Origin: Notamacropus eugenii
Taxonomy: Eukaryota > Chordata > Mammalia > Diprotodontia > Macropodidae
Assembly: GCF_028372415.1 (NCBI RefSeq)
Contig: NC_092874.1
Span: forward strand, 240,414,069-240,478,068
Direction of reading: 5' to 3'
Length of the DNA stretch: 64,000 nt
The notes beneath the pieces are model-generated. The model was not told where the DNA came from. It was given only the letters and a program-made list of their open reading frames with translations, and did no database searches. The position numbers and the translations under genes are program-made. Below are positions 1-11,049 of this stretch, piece by piece. The stretch's first letter is position 1; the number at the start of each line of letters is the position of its first letter.

Positions 1-71
1 AGATCCTCCATAACCTTTTAGTTTTACATAACATCAGACTGCTTGCATGAAACCCTGGTCCATTTCATTTT

Positions 72-475
72 GTCAGTCAATTAGCATTTATTAAACATTC
101 TACACTCAACACTTTGTTTAGAGCTATTTGTGTCATCTATGTGCCAGTTACTATGTTAAGAGCTGGGGATCCCCCCCAAAAAATAAAACAACAACCCAGT
201 CCTTGTTCTCAACAAACTCACAATTGAGATAAGATGTATGCAGGATAAATTGGAGGTAATCTCAGAGGAAAGACACTCAGAGGAAAGAGGACTGAGAAAG
301 TCTTCTTGCAGAAGCTAGGACTTTAATTGAGACTAGAGAGAAGCTAGGGAAGCTAGTAGAGCAAGATAAAGAGGGAGAGCAATTCAAGTGGGGTGACAGG
401 AAGGAAAAACCTCCTGAGTCTGGAGATGGAGTGTCTTATTTAAGAAAGACCAATGAAGCCCTTGTTGCCTCCAGG
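72..475 (-). repeat. L2 LINE 3' end (antisense on +)
   Basis: The plus strand carries the reverse complement of the classic L2 3' end: a 'catttattaa' start, a 'ctatgtgccag' box, then 'gagctggggat' and a 'caaactcacaatt' segment. More internal L2 sequence follows (cttcttgcagaagc, ggagatggagtgtctt). It is old and diverged. No open frame. Confidence 0.75.
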
Positions 476-784
476 ATCAAATATAACATCTGATGCTTGG
501 CTTTTATTTTTTTAAGTTTTTTCAAGTTAGTTTATATGATGTTTATAGCTTTTAAATCCCTTGATAACCTTGCCACTTCCTACCTTTCCAATCTTTTTAT
601 ACCTGAAACTTAAGGAAAAGGTAGTTGGCAAAGCAATGTAATGAAAAAGAAAAGTTAAAGGGAATATATTAGTAGAGTGCATGGGTGTGGGGGGCAAATG
701 GGTGACTTAATGAGGAGATGACTGGGGGAAGGAATTGTCAGGGTTGTGCAGTTGTTAACTTATGCTGACTCGACATAGCTTTCA

Positions 785-960
785 ACAAAGATGTAAAGTT
801 AGAAAACCTGGACTCACATCCCAGTTCTGCTCCTTAGCAGTATCGGACTTTGGGCAAGGCATTTCTCTTTTTCAGCCTTAATTTAGCCACATCCCTTAAA
901 ATGGGATAATAATAATATATTACCTAAATAAGAATAACATACTATCTGAATAAGGAAAAG
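785..960 (+). repeat. MIR-type CORE-SINE
   Basis: It has a CORE-like segment (tttgggcaaggcatttctc), then a 'ccttaaaatgggataataa' block. This is the usual order of MIR 3' halves. Diverged fragment. Confidence 0.6.
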
Positions 961-1224
961 AAGACACTGGTGTCTTGTCAGATTCCTACGGGCAAGAGCA
1001 AGAGGGCCCAAAGAATGAGCAGGTAGGTATCACATGCCCATATTAGAGATCTGAAGCCTTGTTTGGGAGGAATATGACCCAACACACAATTCCTACATCT
1101 AATGTGTACTTTGCAATACCATATGTACTATATGTATTTGCACAAAAAATGTCTACTGTCATTTGTTAGAGATATGATCATATTACATGCTCAGGTCAGG
1201 CTGGTGTTAGATTTTCTGACTGAG

Positions 1225-1410
1225 GATTTGAAATTGTAGTCAATATTCACATTTGAGTATAAGTTGCTTAACCCTGTTTGCCTCAGTCTCCTCATCTGTA
1301 AAACAAACTGGAGAAGGAAATAGTAAACTCCAGTACCTTTGCCAAGAAAACCCAAAACGGGGTCATGAGGAGTTGGACACCACTGAAACAACTGAACAAT
1401 TGCATGAGAT
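1225..1410 (+). repeat. RTE-tailed CORE-SINE, 3' part
   Basis: It starts within the CORE (gcttaaccctgtttgcctca), continues through 'ctcatctgtaaaac' and 'actccagtacctttgccaag', and ends in the RTE-like tail 'ggggtcatgaggagttgga ... actgaacaa'. The tRNA head is missing. Confidence 0.8.
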
Positions 1411-1484
1411 CCATTGTGAAAAATTCTGGAAGAAGAAAATGTGATATGTCTCTTGTCCTCCAGGACTCTTTAATGTAGTCAAGA

Positions 1485-1702
1485 TTAGAGTTCAAATCTG
1501 GCCTCAGAAATCTATTAGCTGCCTGACCCTGAGCAAGTCACTTTACCTCTGTTTGCCTCAGTTTCCTCATCAATAAAATGGAGATGATAATAGCACCTGC
1601 CTCCCAGCGTTGTCAAGAAAATCAAAGGAGATAATAGTCATAAAGTGCTTAACACAGTGCCTGGCACATAGGAAGTGCTATATAAATGTTAGCTACTATA
1701 TG
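1485..1702 (+). repeat. MIR SINE, nearly full length
   Basis: Readable in order: 'gttcaaatctggcctcag', CORE 'gagcaagtcactttacctc', 'tttcctcatcaataaaatgg', and the L2-like 3' end 'cagtgcctggcacatagg'. This is the standard MIR order. Confidence 0.85.
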
Positions 1703-1902
1703 AAAAATAAAATGTTGAAAGTGCATTGTGGCTGTTATCACCAGGAGACATGAACAATGTGAAAAACCATCATATTCTCAATTAGTATTGAATTCTTTAG
1801 AATAGAACGATTCAAATAAATCTGTATTTTGGTATTAGGTCACATTTTTCTCCCAGTGCTTTGATGTAATTACATTGTTATTTATAATCTCTATCAATAG
1901 AT

Positions 1903-2073
1903 TCATGCTGATACATCCCAAAGAAGTGTAACTGCTGATTCATCGAATGCTGAATCATAATGCCCTGTTTTAATAATGTTTCCATCTTCTGCTACATATA
2001 TCTTTGTGTCATTAAGTGGAATATCTAAGTCAAAAGGAGTGTTGACAATTTCACATTTCTCAGGTTTAACCAT
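1903..2073 (-). other. Unidentified 56-codon coding-looking frame
   Basis: On the minus strand a Met at 2071-2073 opens 56 codons to a TGA at 1903-1905. The frame is closed by a stop just upstream, at 2086-2088. The peptide reads like real protein: it is acidic and mixed in composition, with stretches NTPFDLDIPLNDTKIYVAED and GNIIKTGHYDSAFDESAV. No repeat family I know gives this, and I do not recognise the protein. It could be one exon, a processed-gene scrap, or chance. A GT lies inside the end of the frame (gggatgtatcag) but is a weak donor, and the upstream 'aaacctgag' is only a fair acceptor. The flanks on both sides show no coding character. Confidence 0.3.
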
Positions 2074-2359
2074 AAATGAATTTAGTCACCACAGATGAAT
2101 GATTATCATGGCTTCTTCTCCCACTCCAGATGGCTCTATTTCATAACTTCACAGTCACTCTGAAGAAAAATTTAGCAGCTTATCAATTTCATATTTATCA
2201 CTTTCATCTTTATACATATGAAATATATTCACTTTACATTATATAATTTACAAAAACAGTAAGATTCACAAGTCTCTATTTTTATAAAAACCTACTGAGC
2301 TTTGACTACTTCATTTGAGTAAATTCAATTTCAACTGAAAGTAATCAATGACATAAGTG

Positions 2360-2480
2360 ACATTCATTCATTTTGCAAGCAGTTATTAAGTACTTACTAT
2401 ATTCCAGGCACTCTGAAGCATTTTAGAGATACAAAGAAAAACGAGCCATCCATTTTCTCAAGAATCTTATATTTTCATTA
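2360..2480 (-). repeat. L2 LINE 3' end fragment
   Basis: The plus strand shows 'agttattaagtacttacta', 'ttccaggcactctgaagc' and 'gatacaaagaaaaacgag'. This is the reverse complement of an L2 3' end. Confidence 0.7.
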
Positions 2481-3052
2481 TTATTTTATTGATATTCTTT
2501 GTTTTTAAATAAATTGCCTAAATTTCCCCTCATATTCTTCTGCCCCCCCCCCTCCCCATAGAACCATTTTCTATTATTTTCTATAAAGTATTTCCAGGAT
2601 AGTCTTCAAGAAGAAGTTGGGTTTCATTACAATGTCTGATTCTACCAGTCTTATTCTTTGGGCCAGACCACTCAAAAATTCAGGTGGTGCTTTTGCATAA
2701 ATGGTTTTTAGTTTCAAATAAATTTTCCATTACCTCTATATTTCTCTTTATCTCATATTGACTATGACTCTAACAGCTAGGTGCCTTCTTAACTCAGACA
2801 TTCTCAAAAATTGGCAGCTGTGTTAGGCAGAGAGAACTGCTTATAGATGCATTTTCTTCCACTTTAATAATCAATCTTTTTGACTACCTTTTTAAAAAAT
2901 CCTTGAACTGCTTTCCCCATCTCCTAATCTATCAAACTCCTTCATGACCTATCCCTTCCTTTCTCCAATTTCTTTTTCCTTCCTTCATGAACATGTCTGA
3001 ATTCCTTTGCCTTTCTTCTCCTTTGCAAGTCCCTATCTCCATCCCAAACTGG

Positions 3053-3306
3053 GCAAACAGTACAATGGACAGAGCACCAGGCCTGGAATCAGGAAGACTG
3101 ATCTTCCTGAGTTCAAATCTGGCCTCAGACACTTACTATCTGTGTGACCCTGGGCAAGCCACCTAACCCTGTTTGCCTCTGTTTCCTCATTATAAAATGA
3201 TCTGGAGAAGGAAATGGAAAACCACTCCAATATCTTTGCCAAAAAAACTCCAAATGGGGTCATGAATATTCAGACAAGCCTGAAAAATGACTGGACAACA
3301 ACAGCA
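3053..3306 (+). repeat. Full-length RTE-tailed CORE-SINE
   Basis: Complete copy of the dominant SINE of the window. The tRNA-like head is 'acaatggacagagcaccagg'. Then come 'gttcaaatctggcctcagac', the CORE 'gtgtgaccctgggcaagcca', the middle 'ctggagaaggaaatgg', and the RTE/BovB-like tail 'ggggtcatgaatattcagac ... actggacaacaac'. Pol III A/B-box spacing is plausible but degraded. Confidence 0.9.
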
Positions 3307-3344
3307 AATCACCATTCCATAGTTATACAAACCAAAATGGAAAG

Positions 3345-3487
3345 ATAGGATCAAAGGACTTAGAGTCAGAAGAGATCATGTTGTGTAACTCCCTCGTTTT
3401 ACAGAGAAGGAAACTGAGGTAGAATAACTTGCCTAAAGTCATACAGGATATAAGTAGCAGGACCAGAATTCAAACCCATATCTACTG
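3345..3487 (-). repeat. MIR SINE (antisense)
   Basis: The plus strand reads 'ttttacagagaaggaaactg', 'cttgcctaaagtcatacag' and 'accagaattcaaaccca', the reverse complement of a MIR. Confidence 0.75.
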
Positions 3488-3499
3488 ACAGAAAATGTA

Positions 3500-4940
3500 T
3501 TGCCCTCATAAAATCCATACTGCTTCTCATCACTTCAACCAAACTAATACAATGTGGGAAAGACCTTGATATGACACCATGAGCTTGTCATGCAAACTTT
3601 AGTCTCTTCTTCCAACAGTAGCATTAGAAATCAAGCCTAATGTGTTGTCAAAATAACAACACAGGATTTCATGGATGGCCCTAAAAGCACATGAAATAAG
3701 CAGTTGCCCAATGCAAAGTGATTGAAGAGGCACTTAAACAGCCTTCTGACCAAATATACCTCCCCAGTACTCTGTCCTAATGACTAAAAATAGTGCCATC
3801 ACTGTTCACTCTCTGGGGTGCAGGCAATGAAGACTCTTACTAAAAATGCAAATATGTTGAACTGCAACTCTTTCCTCCCTAGATATAATTCCTTCAAAGC
3901 AGTGATAGGGAGTACCTCAGAGACATTCTTACAGACCCAAGAACAGCCCCAATTCATTTTCAAGTATCTCCCTAAGCTAATCCTAATCAGGTAAGGCCAA
4001 GCTCAGGTCCCTTTCATCTGTCCACAGTCAAACACAGACAAATAGAGTATCCTACCAGAAACACATGGATACTTCCTAGGATGAAAACAACTGGAATAGA
4101 AATCCATGTTATGCAAATTTACATATAGACTAATGTAGAACAGACCTCTTAGATTACTATGGGCAGAGGGGTCTAGAGATGCCTTCCTTCATAACCCATC
4201 CCATACCAACTGTCTTCCTTTTTCTTTCTTCATCCCAATGCCAGCCCCTATCACCATTCTATAATTATTCAAAGCAAGCTATAGAAAGAGAATATCACAG
4301 ATCTTGGGATCTTCAGTCTTGCATTATCTTCCTATGACAAACTTTCAGTTTCTCTGCTGCAGTAACATGCTCTAACAACATGGCTAAAGTAGGAAGCCCA
4401 AAGATTCATCTGATCATCAGCTTCTGCAGATTACTGCCATTGGTTTCTGTTGTGTCATTTGATTGCCTTCACAGGGAAGACAGATCAACTAACGAACATG
4501 TGCCCTATCTGATTTCCTGAAATGACAATTATTACTCTACCAAACTCCCCTCAAGCTTAGGATGCCTGGGATACTCTTTTGCCATTTGTACTTCTGGTTT
4601 CACTTCATGAGGGTGTTTCCATCTACTTATTGCTTTATTAGCCATTGTACACATTATCGGGAAGAAATGCCATTGATTAATTTAATAATCACTCTTAGCC
4701 TGATTTATTTATAAAATAAAGCCCTGAAAGAATAAGACACAGAAAAGGTAAATTTTGAGAGTATTAAAACAAGCTGAAGATATGAAGTGTGGATGCTGCC
4801 CATGGATACTGGGCCTGAATGGAACTTTCCACTGGGAAGTCAAGAGTTAGTATGAAAGCAATTGACATATAAGAGGTTGCCTAAAAGGAAAAGTTCCAGA
4901 TAGGAAGTGGAAGAGCACCGAATCACATTTTGCCTGGAGC
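3500..4940. other. No recognisable feature
   Basis: About 1.4 kb with no open frame that looks coding and no repeat I can name. Base composition is like the surroundings. Probably old single-copy DNA or repeats too decayed to read by eye. Confidence 0.5.
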
Positions 4941-4944
4941 TGAT

Positions 4945-5205
4945 AGACTTATAAGGAAAGCTGAGTATAGCATCAAAACTTTTGAATTCTGGTGCTGAAG
5001 AAGTCTTTTGAGAATCCCTTGGACAGCAAGGAGACCCTGATGTTGGGAAAGATGGAAGGAAAAGGGAAGAGGGGATGGTGAAGGATGAGATCGACACCAT
5101 GAACATGAAGTGAAATTTGGACAGACTTTGAGAAGTAGTGGAAGATAGAAGGGCCTGGTATGCATGGGATCACAATGAGTCAGATACAACTGAACCCAAC
5201 AATAA
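4945..5205 (+). repeat. RTE/BovB-like LINE 3' end
   Basis: This matches the last part of the RTE (BovB-like) reverse-transcriptase ORF and its 3' end as known from ruminant and marsupial copies. It carries 'aaggaaagctgagtatagc', 'cttttgaattctggtgctg', 'cccttggacagcaagga', 'ccctgatgttgggaaagat' and 'gggcctggtatgcatgggat', then the tail 'cacaatgagtcagatacaac'. A stretch usually lying between 'aaggaga' and 'ccctgatg' is missing, so the copy carries an internal deletion. Its tail is the same kind that ends the SINEs in this window. Confidence 0.75.
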
Positions 5206-5209
5206 TGCT

Positions 5210-6275
5210 ATTAAATTGATTGGGAATACCTTGCTATTTCCATTGTCACTGCCCAAATTAGGAATACAGTAATTCTACAACTATGTCCCCTAATCTTTAT
5301 CTCATTTAATTTCAAACTTTCTCCCTTCTCAACTAAACACCATCTAAATTTTCTCACCCAAAGACCTGTAATTATCTTACCATTTCAAAATCTATGTTTT
5401 CAATTTAATAATATATATAATTTCTACATGTGGGATAGTATGATATGACTGACTCTAGCTCTTTGGAGTCATAGCTTCTCTCCATTTAATCTTGTCATTT
5501 TCATCAAGCTTAATCAGGGACTGTTTTTTATTATTATTATAATGAATCTGTGTAAATGTGTTCACATTTAAGTATGAGGTGTGGAAAAGGGAGATATTAA
5601 CTTCTGTATTTCAGGAAAGAGAACTGCGATGAAATACATCTGCTTCAATTATGTTGGACTGTTTAAATTATTATAGGCCAGGGAACATAACTTTTCAGTT
5701 TAATTATGCCACAGCAGGCCTTTAATATTCTGGTTATAAATATAAATGTCCTCAGTTATTAAAATATTCCTTTCTGAAAGTGGTTGCCATCAAAATGAAT
5801 GCTTGCTTTGTATATGAATAGAACCACTAGTGATATACCACTATGAAATGCACCAGAAATCTAAAAGATTTAGTAACATTTGCTAAAGTCATAGATGACC
5901 ATAAATCACTCTCCTGGGCCTTTAAAAAAATTTTTTTTTTAATTAGGTCGATCAACTGTTGGAAATCTGCTTCTAGTTTCTTACTGAAGGAAGTCTAAGT
6001 AAATGGTGTTTCATTAAGATGAAAGATATTGATGATAGAAGCCCAATGAAGGCCACTTTGCTATCTATCTATATTGTTATTATTACAAATTGGCTATAGT
6101 TCTACTTTATAGTGATCATGTACTTTGTGCACAAGATGTAAGTAAATGTACACATGGAGACAACATTGCCTGCTTAGTAGCTAAGTCTTGGTCTCAACTA
6201 TTAAAACTAGGGCTGTCATTTTTGTTTTGGAAAGCTTCTGAGAGAGCTGGCTATAAATCAGAAATATGCAGCGGG
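5210..6275. other. Mostly single-copy AT-rich DNA
   Basis: No gene or clear repeat seen. A TTTAAAAAAA/TTTTTTTTTT run lies near 5922-5942. The part around 5640-5820 is rich in homeobox-like ATTA/TAAT words and could be conserved noncoding DNA, but I cannot test that here. Confidence 0.4.
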
Positions 6276-6279
6276 AGTG

Positions 6280-6668
6280 GAACTCTCTACCATACCATAG
6301 AAATTTCTTTACCTGGGAAATTCACTTCACCTCTGGACTTTTCACATTGGAAATGCCCTCTGTCCTTGTTACTCTTTCCTCTGATTGCTTGGACCTCCAT
6401 TTTAAGGGAGGTGCCCAAGTCAACCACGTCTTCAGGCTCTATTTCTGACTCTCTGGACTTTCTCCACCATGATCCCCCATGTAGGTATCTTCTCCCATCA
6501 CCAACCTTGCCCTGCTTTTCAACTTCCTTTCATGTATTGTCTTGTCTCAATTAAATTGAAGGTCCTTGAGGGCAGGAATTATCTTTTGGCTTATGTTGGT
6601 ATTACTAGCACTTAGCACAGTCTCTGGCACAAAATAAACACTTAATAAATGTTTGTTAATTTGTTGAC
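6280..6668 (+). repeat. L2 LINE 3' end
   Basis: In order: 'ttcacattggaaatgccctc', 'attgaaggtccttgagggca', 'gcacttagcacagtctctgg', and the terminal 'acttaataaatgtttgtta'. This is the plus-strand L2 end. The open frame 6090-6554 runs through it and is not a gene. Confidence 0.8.
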
Positions 6669-6864
6669 TTGTTAGTTGATTTTTCAAAAAATAAAATGCT
6701 CATAGTAATTTACTCATTTTAAAATTTGAGATCATGGACTTCAGTAATCTTTTGATCATGACTTATTTCCTGTCAGTACTCCATTCATAGAAAGCCAAAA
6801 ACACGATGACTAACTTGGAGACAGGAGCCAGGAATTAGAGCATAACAATTTATTTGTTGTCTCT

Positions 6865-6985
6865 ACCATTAAAAAAATGGACTCCTCAAGGACAAGAACT
6901 GTTTTTATCTTTATTTCGTATCTCCAGGATTAGTACAGGACTTATTCCATGGTAAGGACTTAATAAATGCTTTTTGGTTTCATAT
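6865..6985 (+). repeat. L2 LINE 3' terminus
   Basis: 'ctcctcaaggacaagaactg', 'atctccaggattagtacagg' and 'aggacttaataaatgctttt' are the L2 terminal boxes. Confidence 0.75.
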
Positions 6986-7160
6986 CTTAATATTGTTTTA
7001 GGCTCTCTATCTTATAACTTCAAAATACGGAAATAAATCTGGGCTTTTACAAAGTGCAACTTAAAACTAATGATTTTGTCTCCACATGACATGCATAAAT
7101 CCAATTCTGCTGCTTTGCATTTTCACAATCCAGATAATTTTCAGTATTAAAACAACAAAT

Positions 7161-7788
7161 TGAGATATGTTGTGTTTTCATTATTTTTCTCTTATTTATA
7201 ACCAACTAAAAGAGAGACTCAGGATTTTTTTCCCTTTCTATTTCCTTGTTCAAAACCCTCATGAAGGACGTTGCTCATAGTTGAGATTGCCCAAATCGTT
7301 GGAGAACACATACTTTTTGATCTTGAGTGAGACCCTGCTCAACTAGAAGACCTTACAAACAGAATCCAATCAAGGCAAGATCTTGCCCTTAGAAAATAAA
7401 GCCCTATTCTTGGGACCTTCCATTAGAATTTAAGGTGACCCAGCTTATGAAGGGGAAAACCAGCCAGAATACTCTGGTAGAGATGGATTCTTTTGTCCAG
7501 ATTGTTCAAGGTGGTTGAGTCTCAAGATCTGGTCACCTTCCCAGCAAGAAGAGCTGAAGACTTCTTGCCAACTTCCTCATTAATATGTCCACCACCTCAT
7601 TGATTATTAACCAATCAGAATTGATTTCCACCCCTTAGCTACACCCCCTTTTCTAAAGGCTTTTTAAATATTGAATGTTTTCCAGGAAGCATCTTTGATT
7701 TATGAGAGAAAGCCATTGATCACATTTTGTTAATTATTTGCTGGACATAATTAATAAATTTTATCTCTCAGACTTTTTATACATCACA
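7161..7788 (+). mobile_element. Retroviral LTR fossil, family A, copy 1
   Basis: Aligns in outline with two other copies in the window (42307-42772 minus and 59735-60262 plus). Shared boxes are the 'tgaga...ttataacca' start, 'tttccttgttcaaaaccct', a 'gtccagattg' box, 'cagaattgatttccacccc', a polyadenylation-like 'ttaataaatttta', and an end in 'acatcaca'. It appears as a lone LTR with no internal retroviral region beside it. Old and diverged. Confidence 0.6.
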
Positions 7789-7804
7789 GTTTTCCTACCA
7801 AAGA

Positions 7805-7925
7805 AATGGTCTAGAGTAGAGACATTGAACACACAGCCCACATGTGGCCTCCAACACTCCCAAGGGCTATTCAAGCAAGATTGAAATGTGATTGGGAAAT
7901 ATTTAACTGGGAAATAAATGGTGAC
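7805..7925. mobile_element. hAT-like nonautonomous DNA transposon fragment
   Basis: 'agcccacatgtggcctccaa' and 'atgtgattgggaaatattta' match what I recall of marsupial hAT-derived elements. Both ends are unclear. Confidence 0.4.
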
Positions 7926-8231
7926 CTGCATTGGTAGAGTTTGTTTCCTCACGTGCTGGTAAATATTGAAACTATTAGATCTCTGAGGGGAAAAAAAAGT
8001 TTGTACATACAATACACTTTTAAGTTTAATCTGTATTACCAATATTTTCTCCATCATCTTCTCAAGTCTATACAATCAGGAAAATAATAAATCAAGTTGA
8101 TTTCCTAGGTGCTCACACTGAGAATTTAACAACTGGCCCTCAAGAGCTGGTTCAAAGCCGGATATGGGTGTGTATATGCATATATCTCTTTCTATGTTTC
8201 TGTCTATGTGTATTGATAATGTATTTTTGCT

Positions 8232-8738
8232 TGTTATTGTAATTTTGCTTCTTAATGGGAAGATCTTTCCCATTCATTAATAGACCCATGACCTTCTTAA
8301 GACACATAGCAGCCAGAGTCACATGAGTCAAGTCACATGGAACAGGAAGGGGTGGAACAGGAAGGATGGAACAGGAAGAGGCGGAGCTAGAGCAGAGCTG
8401 AGAGGAAGTTAGTCAGAGAGCAGTTAGAGCTGGGAAAGGGAGCGTCTAGCATGAGTGGGAGAGCTTGTTTGTGATTTGTTTAATGGAGCTGGTTTGTAGG
8501 AAACCTAACAGAGGGAAGACTTGGGAATGGTAGTGCCCTCTGCATTGTTACTGTGTATAGATTTCTTGGTTACTATGACAGATCTGGCTTTATGGTGCTG
8601 GGATATGGCTTTTTGGTATCTGAATAAATGTTTTGGTTCTGTCTTCTATGTGGAGAGTCTGTTCTATTTCACAATTCAGAATTGCACCTGCAAATTCATG
8701 GCTGCTATAGGCTCTGTGAATATTGTATTGGTGCTATA
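8232..8738 (+). mobile_element. Retroviral LTR fossil, family B, copy 1
   Basis: The same LTR occurs inverted at 61185-61641. Shared boxes: a TGT-AT-GTAATTT start, 'atgggaagatctttcccatt', 'cattaatagacccatg', 'cacatggaacaggaag', 'agcagagctgagaggaag', and 'atctgaataaatg' as the polyadenylation signal. The 3' end is less sure than the 5' end. The open frame 8521-8739 lies wholly inside and is not a gene. No internal retroviral region is attached. Confidence 0.65.
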
Positions 8739-8739
8739 G

Positions 8740-9595
8740 TATGTTCAGTGTCCAACTGCTAAAAACCAAGCAATGCCCACCCCCCAGAAAAAAACAATCT
8801 TTACAAAGTCCTTATTATGTTATATTACCTTTGTATACTGTAACTCAACAACTATTTTCCCCTGTACAGCATCCTCTCAACTTACTACCAAGTTGTCCAA
8901 AGATTTTCCCAAGTCACAAAGACATATCAACAGAAATTATGATAGGAAGCTAATAATTATGAGTGGTACTTCTTGCCTTGTCCTTTTCAGAGAACTTTGC
9001 AGCATAGCTTAAATACATGTTTGGGTCATTAGAAGTGGGATGTTCTTCAGACCAAAGAATGTGGTAGTTCCATGAAGATGATAAATATAATAGCTTAGAA
9101 AGTCAAATGTAAGAGAAATCCATAATGTCTTATGAGGTCTTTGGAAGATGAATGCCACAGAAATACAAGTCAGAATTATTGTTTTTTTATTAATGCTGTG
9201 ATAAGTGATCTGCTACATGAAATTCCATCTGTACTTTTACTCTATACGAAGGTTATCTAGAAATCAATATTTCAAACTTCAAAGTAATTCTACTAACATC
9301 TACTGTGAAAAGAGCAATATGCTGGTGCTAAGGGAAAGTAGAAAAAGTTAAGTTACATATAGTCTCTGACCTCATGGAGTTTACAGTCTAGTAGGAGGAT
9401 GACATCAACCCTGATGATTATCGTTTGAGTTTACCTTCTTGCTCCAAATCTCAACTCTTAGTAATCCACACCTTTGAAAGTCAGGTGATTAAGAAAATCA
9501 ATCTAAAAGTATTTCAAAAATCTGAGTTAAATAAAGAAAATTTTAAAAATTTTATTCAATTAAAAATTTTCATTTAAATATTTTGTACAGTAAAA
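8740..9595. other. No recognisable feature
   Basis: About 850 bases without a readable gene or repeat. The stretch around 9300-9400 contains 'tagtctctgacctcatggag', which may be a trace of an L2-like antisense 3' end. Confidence 0.4.
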
Positions 9596-9599
9596 ATAC

Positions 9600-9845
9600 A
9601 TGCTGAGAGGAAGTACAGCATAGTGAATGTAATATGCATGTAGAGCCAGCCTCAGAATCAAAAATATCTGAGTCCTTCTTTCAATGGTATTTGGTACATG
9701 GTCTGAAGCAAGTCATTTAACCTGTTAATGCCCCCAAGTAAGTTCCTAAGATTACAAATAGTAAAGTAGTGGCCAATTTGCATTGATTATAGGAGTTTTC
9801 TCACAGGGATTTCTCTAAACTAATGAAATGAGAGACCTATATCTT
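9600..9845 (+). repeat. CORE-SINE, second subfamily
   Basis: Head 'gaagtacagcatagtgaatg', then 'gcaagtcatttaacctg', 'ttaatgcccccaagtaagtt', 'aatttgcattgattatagga' and 'ctaatgaaatgagagacc'. The same order is seen at 28030 and 30008. Confidence 0.65.
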
Positions 9846-10044
9846 CTCTCTTTACTATTATATGCCAAAAACAAAACCTATCCCCTATAGAGCTAAATAA
9901 AAGGAAAAGGTTTTAAGTTCTAAAGTATTGAAGTTACATATAACTCAAATTGTAAAAGTCACCTTCCTGTTCTGTAATTCAATAACCATCCTCCCACATA
10001 AAACAGCCCTATTTCAACACTAAGAAAAAACCAATACTTCATTT

Positions 10045-10765
10045 AAACTCTCTTCAAATTTTTGGAAAGTAATTTGAAGTTACATACAGTGGTTAAAATG
10101 TTCATAGCTTTTGAACCTGAGACCACATTACTAAGTTTATACCCCAGAGAAGTCATTAATAAGGAAGAAAGTCCCTATATATGCCAAAATAATTATAGCA
10201 ATACTTTTTATGATAGGAAAGAATTGGAGGGGAAAGTAGGTAGCCATAAATTAGGGAATGGCTAAACAAATTGTGGTAAATGATTGTGAAGGGGTATTAC
10301 TGTGCTATAAGAAAAGTTGTATGTAATGAATACAGAGAAGCATGAGAAGATCTATATGAACTGATGCAAAGTGAAGTGGAGCCAAGAAGACAATATTCAC
10401 AGTGACTACAACAATGTAAATGGAAAGAACAAACATATGCTGAAAAACCAAAATCAAACGTAAAAAAATTATAAAGATCAAGCAGGACTTGAATGAAGAG
10501 ATATGAAAGGACACTTCTCCCTACCCCCAACTCATTCCTTTGTGGAGGTAAGAATTCCACAGGTTGTGGATATCACCCTTGTTTTTGGAATTTTCCAGTA
10601 TGTTGATTGACTGTCCTGTTTTTTCCTCTTCATTTCTTTCCTCTGAAAAAATACTATTTGTTCTATGGCATGGCTTCCTAGAAGCAGGAGGAGAGAAGGA
10701 GGGTTACTGGGGAAATCTATGATGATGTAAAAAAAAGACATCAAGAGAAACATATTTTAAAAAAA
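10045..10765 (+). repeat. L1 3' end, old copy
   Basis: Decayed L1 ORF2 C-terminus and 3' UTR. It contains 'ttatagcaatactttttatg', 'ttagggaatggctaaacaaa', 'actgtgctataagaaaag', 'atgaactgatgcaaagtgaa' and an A-rich end. The small frames here are relics. Confidence 0.75.
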
Positions 10766-10788
10766 GATTCAACAAAGATAGAATACTG

Positions 10789-11045
10789 GTTCAGATGGGT
10801 GGAGTTCCTAGTTGCTTCCAGAAATATTGAGGCTGGTGGATTGCTTGAGCTCAGAAGTTCTGAGCTATAGTGAACTAAGCCAATAAGGTATCCAAACTAA
10901 GTATGGCACCAATAGGTGAATCTTTAGAATTGAGTGGCCACCAGGCTGCCTAAAAAGGCTCAACTGGCCCAGATCAGACATGGAACAGGCCAAAGTTCCT
11001 GTGAGTTCAGGTATTTGAATGATCACTGAATTTCCAGTCTTAATA
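10789..11045 (+). pseudogene. 7SL RNA (SRP RNA) retrocopy
   Basis: The region follows 7SL RNA in order. It starts in the Alu domain with a G-rich motif, 'tgaggctggtggattgcttg', 'agttctgagctatagtgaac' and 'actaagtatggcaccaatag'. The S-domain then gives 'gtggccaccaggctgcctaa', 'aactggcccagatcagacat' and 'aacaggccaaagttcc'. The 3' arm gives 'atgatcactgaatttccagt', followed by an A-rich tail. Because the S-domain is present, this is a copy of the whole RNA and not an Alu/B1 SINE. 7SL is the RNA scaffold of the signal recognition particle. This copy has many substitutions and no visible upstream promoter, so it is almost surely a dead retrocopy. It lies just after an L1 3' end. Confidence 0.8.
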
Positions 11046-11049
11046 AAAG

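Noticed and set aside
6090-6554. 154-codon plus frame
   Set aside because: Its second half is an L2 3' end and the first half has no protein-like pattern.
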